Part shown: positions 34,830 through 49,184 of the stretch, in pieces
Layout: the number at the start of each line of letters is the position of its first letter
Numbering within the stretch: position 1 is the first letter of the stretch
DNA from: Gymnogyps californianus
Taxonomy: Eukaryota; Chordata; Aves; Accipitriformes; Cathartidae
Length of the DNA stretch: 64,000 nucleotides
NCBI RefSeq assembly: GCF_018139145.2
Contig: NC_059473.1
Coordinates: 67,314,707-67,378,706, forward strand
Direction: 5' to 3'
The notes under the pieces: model-generated
Told to the model about the DNA's origin: nothing
What the model saw: only the letters and a program-made list of their open reading frames with translations
Database searches by the model: none
Translations under genes and position numbers: made by a program

Positions 34830-37800
34830 AAACAGCGCTATTTGATTGACCTTCAGAGCACACTGCAAGACCTAGTTGATTTCCCTAGCTGAGAGAGGAT
34901 GGAGGGATTCTAGTGGGAAATCAAAGATATTAACTATATCTCCAGCTGCCAAATGGTGATTACAGGTTCATTATGAAGTGGGGATAATCACTGGGGTAAC
35001 CTACTTTTAAAATATGTCAAGGAGCAGCTACACCAAAGGAGGAGTACTGAAAATAGATACGAATGTAAACAAAATAATTACCTTGTACATTAGTCTTCCT
35101 ACCATTTACCAGTTCTGACACTTACGTTTTTCTTTCCTTCCCTTCACATAACCCATGGAGAATTGCAAATACTGTTTCAATCACATCAGCATCCTACATC
35201 TACAGAGCAGCTGGTGGGATACATCTCACTAGAAGGACACTCCAGCATTACAAGGGAAGCAGGAATCACAAGCGAAGAACCAAGACCAAGACTATAATCT
35301 CTGTTAGGCTTCTGCTACTGCACGGAGGAAGCAGCAGCCACCTTGAGTGAGAAACAAGGAACCACCAATTAGTGACAGGAGATGGAAGACAGCAGCAGAG
35401 ATCTTTGCATGGAGATGAAGGAAGGAACTGTCTGAGTGGGGCAGACTGGGGAAGAGAGAAGAAAATTGGAAAGACCACTGCAAAGATACTGATAGAAGGC
35501 TCTGTAACCTTTCTTCTTGACAGATAAAGGTTGGCACATGAACTTTTGCATTCAGTACTATTTAATGTCTAGGTTGTGATTACACAGTGATAAGATCAGT
35601 GCCCCATTTTACTGAGGGTAAAATTAATATAAATAATCGCAGTCCGTGCACATATAAGCAAAATGTTAACTTAAAAAAAATCATTATCGTTTTTTAATAG
35701 TATTTTTAAAATACTTCCAAAATAGAAGACAAACTTTGGTTTACCAACTCTGGGATTTCTTTGTGTCTTATTAAAGCATTAGAACTGAGAAAATGTTTTT
35801 CTCCTTCAAAGAAAGCTCTGTTAAGACCTGCATATTCCTCCTCTCTCTTCTAAACAGACCAGTATTTGGCACTGTATATTTCCTTCAATCTTCTCAAAAT
35901 ATCCCTAGTCTCTTCAAAGAGGCAAATAAAACAGCCTGCCTAAATATGTCTAACTTTTCAAGCCAATCTTCCTAGTCTATAGAGTACTTTGAAATGTTCG
36001 TGCAGTCAAGCAGAGCTGTTTGCCACTGAATTTGTACTAAAAAGACAAAAGAGAATATGTCAATTTCAGATGTTCTAAGAAGCGTCACTGGAAAAAGAGA
36101 GACTTGTCTGCTGCAGCGCAGAGCTATGGTAGGCTGCGGGAACACAGTGGGGAGAAAAAACTGGGACAAAACAAAACAAAATGTTGCAGCACAGAATAGC
36201 TTCCAGCTGTGCACCACAGGGAATAACTTAATGCACTCTATCCACAATGTAGATGAGGAGTTTTATACAACTAGAAAATAAGCCCAATTTGAAGAAATAG
36301 CTGTCCAGACACAACAGAGCTTGCAGGCTGAAAAAAATTGACACTAAGCCCATTTGTCCAGAGGAAGACAAAATCAGAAAACAAGTATTTCAGTCCCTGT
36401 TTATGTCAGTTGCCCTAAACCACTGTGCATTATAGTACCGTTCAGTAGTCACCCTTTTTTCCTTCCAAAGGAAGTGAAAATGTAGTGTTCAATGTTCGGT
36501 GGTAGAGGTGGCTTGCTTTTACTTTCAGGTAATTTTCTCTCTTCATACTGAGTAATGTTACATACATCCTCCTGCATATTTAACTTCAACACAAAAGACA
36601 TAGTATAAAGCCCTAACCTGAAGAAGCTTGACAGCAAAGCTAACTATAATCCTTACAAAGTAACAGACGCATCTGAAAAAGGGTATATTGATTATCTAGT
36701 AATATTACCTTGCCTCTCCACAGCTTACAGCATTCAAAATCTGTAGGGACTTTGCTGATTTTAATAGCAAAACACAATCAGTTTTACAGATTGGGAGACC
36801 AAGTGAAAAAATTGCTATTGGCTTACCCTGATATTATATTGTATAAAATATATAAGCTTTCTCCTAGCTTTGTAATGAATTTCCTTTTTCCTAGAGCTGT
36901 CACAGAAGGTTGTTTTGCAAAGCAGAACAGGAAAAATATAGGTGAAGATGAAATCCTGTCTCCTTGACATCCATGGCAGAACTCCCACTGAATCAAAAAT
37001 CCGAAGCACAAAGACGTAATGGACATCTCATTTTCAAAGGTATTTAGATGCTCAGTCTGAGCCAGGCACCTACTGATTTTCAAATATATGTCTGTATTCT
37101 GGCACAAATTTTAAAGTGCAAAATCCTAGTTGTACAAATACTTTATCTGTAAAAAGAGTGCACTATGCTTGAAGAAGCAAGCAGCGCTCTTCACAGTTAT
37201 TTCCTTGTATTTATTAGCCACATGACCTTCATTAAAACCTTTGCAATGCAGTAGTATGGTCCTGGTCAGCGAAGCAGGCCTAACAAGAAAAAGTACAAGG
37301 ACTTCTGAGAGACAACACTGATCTACCGCAAACAGGAATTCTCCCAAATCGTGTATCTTGTGTTCTTAGATAGCACACATCAATTTACAACTTTCCCAAA
37401 TTGCATGATACAGCTAAAAACGTCCATTTTTGTTCAGTTCCCACGTCTGAATACCAGCGTCTCCATACTCAGAAGACACTGTAGGTTTGGTTCCACCCAC
37501 GCATGTACTTCCCTCAGTTGCAAAGAAAGGGCGAGAGAGACACCTGTATGATTTTTCTATCCCAGTTCCGTCCCACTGAAGGAGGAAAAAAAAGGATTAT
37601 GACACTGAATAAAAATGAAAAAAAATTAAATCAGAATTTCTCAAAGGTAGAATAGAGCCTGGGAAAATTGGAGCCTCCAGATGCAATTTAGTGCTGACTT
37701 TGGTCTTGACAAAGCTATTGTTTTATGCAAAAAACCCCTGCTATACATTGTCTTGGACACTAAAGAATATAAAGCATATTACTATTTTTGCAGTAACTTC

Positions 37801-38318
37801 AAAATGAATGTCCATTGAAAGCACACTGCAGAGTCAGAATTAGTTACTGTGCCCTTGAGTCTCCAATGCTGTCAACTTAAACAGAAAGACTGAGATATTT
37901 GCTGTGGTCTTTTACAACAGGCAACAAAAGACATGTTATGGAGACTAATAAAAGTCATCCATCTATTCATCATCATCTACACTGACAAAAAAATTCAAAC
38001 TGAGTTTGACATTATGAAACCAAAAAGCAAATGGAAAAACAGATCTTACCATATGTAAGAGATTCCATGCACTTACTTTCACCCTGAGGATTCAGATGAA
38101 AATAGTTTAAAGTATGTTTCTCTCAACTGATGAGCTTGAATAAACATTAAGTTAAATTCTCATTCTTTGAACTGATTTATTTCTTGCTATTCTGCTGTAA
38201 TGCTTTACAAACACATACTGATAAAGATTCTAAAAGTTTTAACATATTCTGGTAAAACGTGAGACCACCGGTCAGCAATTTCTATGCAGAGTTCTTAACA
38301 TTGCCTTCAGAGAATTAA

Positions 38319-39530
38319 AGAATCATTGAGGCTGGAAGGGACCTCTTATCTAGGCCAAACGCCTGCTCAAGTAGGGTAACTAGAGCAGGTTGCCCAGAAC
38401 TGTGCAGCTGAATTTTCAGTATCTCTAAGGATGCAGACTCCACAGCCTCTCTGGGCAACATATTCCACTGTTTGACCACCCTCACAGTAAAAAAAGTGTT
38501 TTCTTATATTTAAATGGAATTTCCTATACAGCGATTTGTGCCCATTACCTCTTGTCTTGTCACTGGATACCACTGAGAAAACTTTGGCTACATCTTCTGT
38601 ATCACCCCCTGACACACACATATTTTTACACATCAATAAAATCTCCCTGAGACTTCTCCTCTCAAGGCTAAGCAATCCCAGCCCTCTTAGCCTCTATTTG
38701 TAGGACAGATGCTCCAAGTCCTTAATCATCTTCCCAGCCATTTCCTGGACTTGCTCCAACATGTCCATGTCTCTCTTGTACTGAGGAGCCCAGAACTGGA
38801 CACAGCTCTCCAGGTGTGCTCTCATCGCTGCTGAGCAGACAGGGAAGGATCACCTCCCTCAACCTGCTGGTGACACTCTAACTAATGCAGTCCATTTGCC
38901 TGTTTTGCTACATTGCTGGCTCATGCTCAACTTGTTGTCCACCAGGACACCCAGGTCCTTCTCTGCAAAGCTGCTTTCCAGCCCTTTGGCCCCAGTCTGT
39001 ACTGCTGCATGGGGCTGTTCCTCCCCAGGTGCGGGACTTTGCACTTCCCTTTGTTGAACTTCATGAGGTTCTTGTTAGTCCATTTCTCCAGCCTGCCAAG
39101 GTCCCTCTGGATGGCAGCACGGCCCTCTGGCATATCAGCCGCTCTGTCCAATTTCGTATTGCCTGCAAACTTGCCAAAGGTGCACTCTGCCCCATCATCC
39201 AGCTCATTAATGAAGATGTTATACAGTACTGGTCCCAGTATTGACCCCTGGGGTACATCACTAGTGACCTGCCTCCAGATGGACTTTGTGCCGCTGATCA
39301 CAACTGTCTGGGCCTATCCATTCAGTTTTCCATCTGCCTTGCTGTCCACTTATCTAACTCATATTTCCTTAGCTTTTTCTACGACGATGTTATGGAGACA
39401 GCATCAAAAAGCTAAAATAAATAACATCCACTCTTCTCCCCTCATCCACCAAGCCAGCCACCCCATTGTAGAAGGCTATCAGGCTGGCTAAGCGCAATTT
39501 CCCCTCCATAAATCCATGCTGGTCTTAAAA
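38319..39530 (-). mobile_element. CR1 LINE, 5'-truncated, 1.2 kb
   Basis: The minus strand carries CR1 RT and 3' UTR. From 39530 downward it reads WRQVTSDVPQGSILGPVLYN, INELDDGAECTFGKFAGNTK, RLEKWTNKNLMKFNKGKCKV and a degraded C-terminal part, then GGTTGCCCAGAG-like and GGCTGGAAGGGACC-type 3' UTR (antisense to the + strand) ending near 38319. Stops and frameshifts are frequent, and the catalytic FADD reads FAGN. The long plus-strand ORF at 38913-39491 is the antisense shadow of this element. Same orientation as LAMA2. Confidence 0.93.
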
Positions 39531-40134
39531 CTAACGTTTTAGCTACATGTACCATTTATATTTACCATTTTACATTTATGTGTTACTTAAACACAAGCTA
39601 CATAACACCCTATTAAAATGAGAACTAAGTTGCTCTCCTCAGATAATACTGTAAGGCCTTACACCTTTGATCGGTTCAATTTCAATGCATGTAAAGCACA
39701 ACTGGCAAGATCAAGGCCTTCACTGATTCCAGTATTGAAGGCAGAATGCAAAACGTATTTTTCGCAACTCAGACTCCCAGCTTTCCATAGAATCGAACAG
39801 GTTATGTCTATTTCATTTCCATACAGTCGTATTCTGAGGCATGAATTAGCTGAATAACTGAGAAATATTGCAAAAAAAAAAATGCTTAATAAGTTGCAAA
39901 ATTAAATTGTATATTTGTGTAGTAATACAGACTGGTGTTTCCAACACAAGTCAAGAAACTCTTCAGTTACATATAAGACCATGGAAGAATACTTTAAACA
40001 TTCTGTGTCAATTTTACTGTATCCTTCTGTTCTGGTACATTGGAATAGTTGTATGTTACATACATTTGTTCACCATAGACTTTGCTACAAAAGGGCTACT
40101 AAATACATATATTTATAAGTGCTGTAATAGTGCA

Positions 40135-40195
40135 TTTATATATTTATAAATTATATATATATGTATGATATACAGATATACAAATATAATACAGT
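40135..40195. repeat. AT-rich (TA)n-like low-complexity stretch
   Basis: Imperfect TATATA/GATATACA repeats in intron 1. Confidence 0.7.
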
Positions 40196-43100
40196 GCATC
40201 TGTATCTGTAGACACAGTAGTATGAGTGTCTAAAATTCTTCCTGTTTCATGAAAAGAATAGAATATGTGCATGATTTCAGTATCTTTTTAATATATATCT
40301 TGTGAGAAAGAATAATTAAATAATATTTAATAATATTTATTTTCTCCATGAGAAAAACAGCCCAGTCATTTACCTCCCTTACATATATTTTGTCCCCTAA
40401 CTTGAACTGTGACTGAATGGGAAGATCAAATGAGGTCTGAGCAGATGGCTGTCAGCAAACCAGTGACAACGTACCATGGTTTAGAATTAGAGACAAAATG
40501 TGCAACCTGGTATACAGTTTCTGCTTGTAACTGCCAAAGACATCTGGCTTAGAATATAGGCCAGCTTGAACATCCCTACACATATTTACTTTATCATTCA
40601 TGAAAATTAAATTATATCAGGATCTCTTAATACTTCTCTGGTAAAGCTGTGCCTATCTGTTTTAGTGGAAACTCATTTTCTTCTTTATAAAAGTGGACTC
40701 AGAGCTGTCACAGATGTCACATCTTTACATTCCATTAAAATCAGTCAGAACGGCATACAGATGAATTCCTGCATGTTGCTTTAAAAATGCACAGGATGAC
40801 ACATCAAGGAAAGGAATCCTTCAGGTCTTCCAACAGGATTTTAATGAGCTTCAGTGCTACTACTGTCACTAGTATGACATTTATTTGCATGATTAAAGGT
40901 TTTAGCAATGGACTCTCAGCTGGAGAACAAACAGTTTGTTTTTCAGAAATCTGAAGCAAATATACATCTCTTGGGTTTTCCTTTGGCTGGCCTCACTGTT
41001 CTGAAAGTTAGGAAAATGCCAAAAAAAAAAGTTTTCAGGTGCCCCACATTTGTGTATAGCAACAGCTTTTTATGCAGCTTTTTCTGATTAACAGAAGTTG
41101 CTTTCAGTCATTCTAGGTGACAGACTGCTTAGTTCGCAGAGACCTTAACTTCTATACTTTTTAATTCTACATGAACTGTCCACCGAAGTACACAGTTCCA
41201 CATTATACAATGAGACTTTTAGCAATAGTATGGACAAGACATAGCTGATTAGCATCCATACAAAAAATATAATTGAAATGTAAGGTCTCTGTAGACTTAC
41301 CAAGTTGATAACATTTATGGGCATACCCGTAAGTACTATGATAATTGGCTGTAATATTTAAAACTAATTCTAAAACTTTAGTGTTCTCTGAATCATTTAC
41401 TGGCCTGGGAAAGAAGATGGGAAGGAGGGGCACAAAAAATCAGAGCTAGATGAGTTAGAAGAGTGATAGGTTTAACTGCCTGTAACTATAAATCCACACC
41501 CAACAGAGCTGGCTGATAAAGGCACCTATTAATGCCTTCCAGGTAACAGTGATACACTCAATTAGCCATTCCATGGAGTCTAGTTACTAAGAGACATAGA
41601 ATGGAAGAGAATGATTTCTTGATCAGCGAAAAATTGGAAGAGGGAGGAATTTAGAATAGGCACTGAGACCTAAAATAGGCAGGAAACATAATTTTGCAGA
41701 TAGGCAGCAATGAAATGCAGCACTCCTTTTATGCAGAATTGGGGGGATTTTGATACATAAGATGGGGCAGGTGGTGGGGCAGCAGGAGCTCCTTTTAAGG
41801 ATAAAGAGAACAAGGGAATAGACACAGCCTTTGTCAAGAGAGAAAGGGTAAAAACAGGAAGTTCCTGCAAGGAAGAAAAGAGAGAGAGACCCTTTTATAA
41901 AAGAAAAGGATAAAAAAACACTCAGCAGATGTATCACGTTTAGAGGTTTGGTGAGCCCTAAATGCAGAGGAAAGGGTGACAAAGAGAACATCAGTCTTGT
42001 GGCCCTTCTGCTTTTGAAACCCACAACATCTGATGCGGGGAAGCAGGAAGGCGAGGAGAGCACAAGACGATCCAAGTGTGTGTGGGGGTGAGACCTGGAG
42101 ATGCACTGTATCCCTCGCATCAGGGCACAGGGCAAGAAAGGCAATAGCAGAAGTGCAAGCAGTAGAGCACAGAGGGATCTCAGGCTGAAAACAGAATAGC
42201 AATAAGCACATTTAGCAATAAGAGGCAAAAAGTTGGGTAACAAAGAAAACCCCTAAGAAACAAGTCAAAGACTGTTCCCAAAGTGAGGAAAGATGAGGGG
42301 AAAGTTTTATACAATAAATTTGGGTGGGAACACGTAATTAGCTCTGGTTACTAAGAATACAAAGACTGTAATCTTCTCCTTACACTCAGGGAAAAAAAAG
42401 TCTCCTTCTACGAAGGATGACAGAAGCCATCACTCCAATGTCAAAAAACAAAATTGCAAGGTAGACCTAGTATAATTTCTATGGGGACAGTGGGATAGAC
42501 TGAGAATTTTCTTCAGGGTAATTTTCTGTGGAAAAGGCTTCCTACTGTGCAATGCCCATTGCAGAATTGCAATGAACAAAAAGCCTGAAGCCACATCTCT
42601 CCACTTGAAAGTTTTCATTTTAAAATTTTGTTTGTATATTCTACTAGAGAAAGAAACATCCATCCTTCTCTAGTTATTTCTCTAACTAGTTTCCTCAAAA
42701 CTATCATTTTGAAAGTAAGGTGCAGAGTTGTATCTACAAACACATCTCAGCTTTTTTTATGCACAAATACAGTGTATCCTTTCCTTAAATTCCCATGCCT
42801 AATTCTACGAGAACTTCTTTGACATTGCCATCATAAATCCCCAGACTGAAATTCCTAAAAAAGTTAGTAATCAGTGCCAAGTCTCCTCCTTCTTCTAGGA
42901 TAACCTAATAATACAAATACTGTCTTTGAACTTCCATGCAGTCTAACACTAAACATAATTATTAATTAGTCTTTGCTTTCTTTGAGGTGTTACACAAAGG
43001 AGTTGAAAGAAGATTCTGCAAAGAATATACAACTTAATTCCCTCTGAAAGATTCATGTTTGAAAATCTTTTCAATATGGGACCTTTTTCACAATGATATG

Positions 43101-45213
43101 ACTATTAGAAGGTGTTGTTAAAGGGGAGAATTAATACCGTAACTATATACGTTAATCTACACTTAAATATGAGTTTCCCATGTTTGTATTAAACAGGGAA
43201 CCTGTTAAAAGCTGGGTATAAAGCAGACATTTTAATGTAGTCTATGTCTTAACTTGGTAAACTTCAAGCGCTGATCCTTAAATCTGCCCAGTGTCTTTTT
43301 CATATAACTATAATCAATTTAGGGCTGCAGACAACTCCACTCAGCATTAACTAGCATAGAATATAACTGCTTTTCTACTCCATATATATCAACAGTTAAT
43401 TTGGCATCTTTGCAGTGCATTCAGCTGTTCCTAGACTAGGACCAAGGCAAAGCCACTTGAAATTTCCTACAGTACTCAGGCAGCTATCAGCACACCAGCA
43501 GGAACCATGGGGACTCTGTATCACAGTAGGCAGCAGCACCATATTTTCTACCCTATAAATCTTACAGTCCTGCCTAAAAGTGTCCTTATTTATGAGTTTT
43601 TATCCATGTGTTGAAAAAAATTAAAGCTCATATGCCAGACAATTATTAAATTCATAAGACAGTGGAGATCAGTTTAATATCCTGTAACAGGAAATTTTCT
43701 TTCATTAGAAACAGAGAAGCTATCCAGTTATTGGAAAGGTAACAGAAATACACATTTCAATTAATTCTTCATATTATAAAAGAACCTCTTGGGTCATCTT
43801 CAGTTAACTACTCAACTCAAATTAGAACTACTCACAAATATTTCTCACAGATTTCTGCTCACCTGCATGCCCACCTGTCATATATTCAATATTTGAGTGA
43901 CATAGTGCACATGGGTTGGTAGACAGGTTTTCTGTGGTAGCAGTTTCTCTCTGTAAAATGATATTGCTGGGCTTTATCCTTTCTTAAATAATGGTTGAAT
44001 TGTACTGTCAATGCAGCTGAGATCAAAGAAAAGTACCCCTGCTGTCACGTAGGAGAATTTCATTTTCTGTTGATTTTTGTGGGGCGCTCGATCCAACTTG
44101 CTCCAAGGCTTGACTAAAACATGTAATACATTAATATTTCATCATCTTAGAGTTTTCTGTTCTTTTAGTCTATCTGTGTTTTAACCCTTCTTCCCTATTT
44201 TAATTGGATGCTACTGAGTATTTTTATCACACAGTTGATCTCAAGTAAGCGGGAGAGAGAGAGCAAGCAATCTTTTACTGTGCTACATGGGATTATAATC
44301 TCTATATACAGACTAGACTTGAGTTCTTATGCTCTCATCTGAAGGAAACCTAACAGAGTAATCTGCAGGATAAATAGTGTAGCTCCCGCAGAGTGACAGA
44401 ACTCCCAAGACAGTCCTACAAGAACCTGAACCTCTCATTTCAGGGAGACTTGGTATTAAAAAGCCAATGCTAAAAGCACAGCTCCATCTCCTCAGCCACC
44501 CCTACGAGTTTTTATTTAGAACACTTAAATGTTTAGTATTAATCTCATTCTCATTCCCCTCCTGTTTCCTCTAGCCGGTTTTGCATTCAAGCATCAAAGC
44601 TGACCATTTCCTGTGATGCTATACAAACAGAAGTTCACTTGTCCAAGCACAAGGTGATCACTTGCCATTATGCCAGTATATTGATTCTGCTTTTTTAGGT
44701 GCAGGGGAAGGGAATGCTAAATATTCATAAAAATATTTGCTTTTAATTGCAAGAGAAGTAATGTACATTGTAATTATTCCATGAAATATTATTTGTCCTC
44801 ACTTTCAAAGGACTTTAACTTTCACGCTGCCATCTCCTGGATCATATACTCAGTACCACCCTTGAACCTGCTCAATTGGTGGTTTTGTGAATGCTTCCAT
44901 CTTTGTATGGCAAGGTAGGATTGAAGAGACCAGTGCTCCTGCTGGATGCACTCCCTCCTGAACGGAGGCAGTATTATTTTGTCACGGGCATTATCAACTT
45001 TAAGGAGAGATCTGGGTACTGCAGGCAGCAAGCAGGTATGTTCAAGATGGACTGGTTCATGCAAAAACTGCTGTCATGGAGGTTACAGGTACATGCTGTT
45101 CATGTCTTTGACTTGGATACCTCCCAGTCTCCTGAGCTGACTACCCCGAGTCAAACCTCTAGTAACTCCCAGGTGATAAAAACTGCAATCAAAGACAAGT
45201 GAAAGGCACATCT

Positions 45214-45252
45214 TTAAAACCAAAACCAAACCAAACCAAACAAAAAAAACCC
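45214..45252. repeat. (CCAAA)n-rich low-complexity stretch
   Basis: Repeated CCAAA pentamers followed by A8 and C5 runs. The complementary (TTTGG)n pattern occurs near 3774-3790. Confidence 0.75.
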
Positions 45253-46624
45253 CCACCAAACAGGTGTTTGCTGTTTAGGGCAATTATTCTCAGATAAAAG
45301 ATTCCTTGCTCATAAGACAAAGGCACAGTAAGTTTGCTCATACTACTTCTACCTACATTCTCCTTAGAGCACACAAGGAAGGGCACTGAAGTTCACGTTA
45401 TACACACACATTTATGATATTGATTATATAACACTACGCACCCTCACAATTTATCTTAAATGTTCTGATTTTAGATGATTATTAAATTGATGAGACTATG
45501 GATAAAGGAACAACTAAAACAGTGTTACTGAAGAAGTCAGCAACCGTACAAATTCCTAACAGTATGTTTTGAAAATCTTAACACAAGGATTATAATCTGT
45601 CCCTGACCGTACCTCCATCCTATTCTGTGCACACGAGGCTCAGGTCCTGGCCACTGAAGGCCTCTGCCCCACTCCCTGCAGCTGCCATTCCTACTGGGGT
45701 TCCAGTGGCCCAGGGCAGCTTCTCATGATACAACCGCTCTGCAACAGAATGGGAAGTAAAACTGGAACAGTCTGTTTTAAGAACAATTTCCTCTGCCATC
45801 CAGGTCTCAAGAACCATTTCCCTAAGCTTTTGTTCAGTTCTTACCAGACTATATACCAATATGGGAATTCTTTTCCACATTGCAATTTCACTGTCTCTTC
45901 TTTTTTTAATGCCACAAACTACTATGCATTCAGTCTTCTTGGTTCTAAAAACTGACACATCCAAATGACCATGAGGCCTTCCCATGGACAAGACACTGAA
46001 ATAACACAGGCATAGAAGTGTTAAATAAAATATCCGTTTACCAATGCCCTTACATATAGGAAGAGAAGGGAAATTTTTGTAAGTGGAACAATTGATGAAA
46101 ATGGGAATATGCAATTATGAAGAGATATAAAGTATATATATGAACCAAAAATCTGTAAGATAAACCTTTGAATTGCCAATACGTAGAGAAAGAGGCTTTG
46201 AGGGTAGGGAATCTGAGGGGTTTTCCTCCAAGTTAAAAAGATCCATTGGTTTTAATTGGAGGAACTCACATCTACATTATGTAGATAACACAAGGTGCTG
46301 GCAACGTAACTGCAAAAACTTTACATATATTTTTCTTACACAATTTCCATGTTACTGTTTTTTTCATTTCCATTTTTACTATAAGCCTGCTTTTAAGAGC
46401 ATAACTTTTTTTCCATTAGAGCATCATACTTGTAAACAAAACCAAAACAAAACCCATGAATTTCTTTCATGTGGTATTCCATAAAGAATGGCATTTGCTT
46501 CCCTCAGTTTCTGTCACTTTTGTGGGGTTTCAGTTAAAGGAAATGGAAATAGCTTTTAAAAATTCCTCTGCCACAAAGTATACCTATATGAATCAATCAC
46601 ATTAATGTCTGGAAGGCAAAATAT

Positions 46625-46750
46625 CAAAGTTCTGCTTCCAACTCTATCACTGGTTTATTGCAAGACCCACATTAAACCTCTTTTTCCACATCTGTAAAAT
46701 GGAGATAATACCTGCCCTGCTTTATAAAAAATATGGAAATTATGTTGGAA
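46625..46750 (+). mobile_element. Probable MIR-type SINE fragment
   Basis: The segment reads TCTATCACTGGTTTATTGCA, then TTAAACCTCTTTTTCCACA, then TCTGTAAAATGGAGATAATA and CCTGCCCTG. This is close to the MIR 3' half (cacttac/ctgtgtgacc, ttaacctctctgtgcctcag, tctgtaaaatggggataata). It is better preserved than the copy at 31.8 kb. + orientation. Confidence 0.7.
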
Positions 46751-48784
46751 GAAGAAGTCTAGAGGTAAAAAAAAACCCCAAATATATTTACATATGTACT
46801 TTTTTTCCTGATGTGGCAATATCTAGATGTATCTCTTAGTACTTCTAATAAATAGAGCAAAAACGTACCCTTCTTTTTTTGACACAGGAGATACAGGTAG
46901 GTCAAAGGGCACCTTTTATTCTGGAAACACTACATATCTGCTTAGGGGAGAGCAAGCACACATATACATACACACATAAGTAAATGAGGGTAGACCACAC
47001 CAAGACACTTCTCATGAAGCATTCTTATAAACCTAATGATTGAAATCTGACAAGGTCCTTCATTTTCTTTTTAAGCACAGGAAATCCTCTCTCTGTGTCC
47101 CCAGCATTATCACTGGAAAAAGATAATACTGATTCCAGTTCCCTTTGTAAAAGAACTCTGAGATCTACAGATTGATTTATTAGGTATTTTACAATTCCCT
47201 TGAATTCCCTTTGTGGGGAAATTCCCACACTAGCAGTTAATGTTTAATAGACACTTAGTTATCATGGTGCTGAGCGCAGAAAAAATGACTAGAAAATTTC
47301 AGTAAAAACTGTGCTAAATTAAGACAGCAAGAAAACCAATAGGAGGCTCTTGCATAGTTCTGCAATCTTTCACACCTCTTTTCTAAGTACCAGGGACATA
47401 ATGTCTCTTTTCACCACCCAGCACAGAACAAAGTTAAATCTACATACATAGTTCCACAATATATTTTGATATAACTTATGCTCTGTGTGTGCTGGGGAAA
47501 GCATCAGCTACTTAAAACAATCAATCAAATAAACTTAGTAACTCCAAGTATCAGATAACAGAAGCAAAGTACTGACAGACCAACAGAACACAATGCTGAT
47601 GACTCCAAGTTTACTCACCACATTTAAGTAGCAATACTGTGTATCAGGTTTTTATTTAATTCTACATTCTAACCTAAATCCATTAAGAATGCACAGGTGC
47701 TGGTGTCCATTCCTAAACATCTCTTACATGACAGAGAAACAATGATCTCTGTGAGGAGCTACCTTAAAATATGTAAACAACTTTGTGTAAGTCGCTTTAA
47801 TCATGAGTACCAGATGGAATTCAAATTGTGTATATATGGACATACAGTTGCTCCAGGAACTTGAAGAACATGCAATTGAAACAGAATTCAGCTAAAACAG
47901 AAACGTGGAGAAAAGAATGTATTTTGGCGATTTTTCATTTTGATACAGTCTCATGAAGGGTATGTTTAAGTTCAAAGAATGGTTCAAAATTTAGGTGCTA
48001 CGGGTCAGAATTTAGGTGCTATGTCTTAACTGGGCCTTGTTTAAAATTGGTAAATTTCCAAGGCAGGGTCTGAATTCTTTGCATCTTGGTGTCAAAAACC
48101 TTCTGGTGCCAGCTACCAGAAGTCAGATGAAGTCAGATGAAGTCTGACACACATATTTGTTTCTTCATTTGATCAGAACTGCCTAGTCTAACTACCATCC
48201 TCATTCTTGCCACAGTTTACTTCTGCAAGAAGTTTTCTCTGCTTCTGCAATACACACACTGAGGGTGTAATTAGTTAATCTTCTTATAACAGCCTTGGCT
48301 AAAGTCATCACTGCTCTGCTGACTTCCCAGTCTTTATTTATACTCTTATTATATGGCTCTGTATATTTTGCTGACATAAGCATTTGTGCAGCTGAGGTAA
48401 AAAAATCCTGGGCTGTTATCTGACTAAAGAAGTAATTTTTTCCTCCTAATGAGGTAATTTTTTTTCAGCAAAGTGGTAAATCCCACCACCTTCCACTTAA
48501 AGACATTCTCTGATGCTGTTTTATTTCATGTATTTGGACAGGTAAAGAATGGAAATAAAATCCAAAACAATGCCAAAGCATGGATGATATATTAGAGTGA
48601 TATTAGATAATGAGTTACAGAAAGGCACTGAAAAACAACTGTGATGTAAATGGTTTCAGAACCTACACAGAAACCTCTCAAAATGAACTTCAGACAAGCT
48701 AAGTGAGAATTTCAAAAGCTTCGTCAATACGTAATTAGAATACTACATTGTGTCTATTTATGGAAAACAACTTAGTATTTGTAT

Positions 48785-48905
48785 TATAAATTAGTTACAT
48801 AAAAAATATAGTTAACACTTATATAGTTAATATAGTTATAGTTATATAGACAGTAGCTAATAGATAGTTATTTCAAAATATAGTTAATTATAAATTATAG
48901 TATTA
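48785..48905. repeat. Degenerate AT-rich tandem repeat
   Basis: Many variants of TATAGTTA/ATAGTTAA over about 120 bp without a strict period. It looks like a decayed microsatellite or minisatellite. Confidence 0.6.
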
Positions 48906-49184
48906 ATTTGAAAACAAGGTTGTTAGTACAGACCAGCATATCTGGTAAACACTGCGGATTCAAACCCAGGCTAAGATGACAGTTTATTAGCATCTGTGGT
49001 ATTTATTTGAATCAAATGTGAACTCCTTACAATTTGAATGATGTGAAACACAGACATTTGCATTAAAGCTGGAAGAGTTGGATCTTTCCTTGAATAAGAA
49101 AAAAGAAAGAAGCCTTCAGCAGAAAACGTCAGGAAAACAAGAGTTTGAGGTAAACAAGGAGTTGTGAATACGCTAAGTCGCAAG

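Noticed and set aside
35590..35640. Possible third MIR (CCCCATTTTACTGAGGG)
   Set aside because: Only one short block matches and the neighbouring MIR blocks are absent.
38913..39491. Plus-strand ORF of 192 codons
   Set aside because: It is the antisense of the minus-strand CR1 at 38319-39530; the real similarity (INELDDGAECTF and related motifs) is on the opposite strand.
44891..45202. Plus-strand ORF of 103 codons in a moderately GC-rich patch
   Set aside because: No recognisable domain, no splice or promoter context and overlapping ORFs in other frames; most likely chance or an unidentified repeat.
45620..46114. Minus-strand ORF of 164 codons
   Set aside because: No recognisable domain and no exon-like borders or coding-type composition; it contains unrelated low-complexity stretches.
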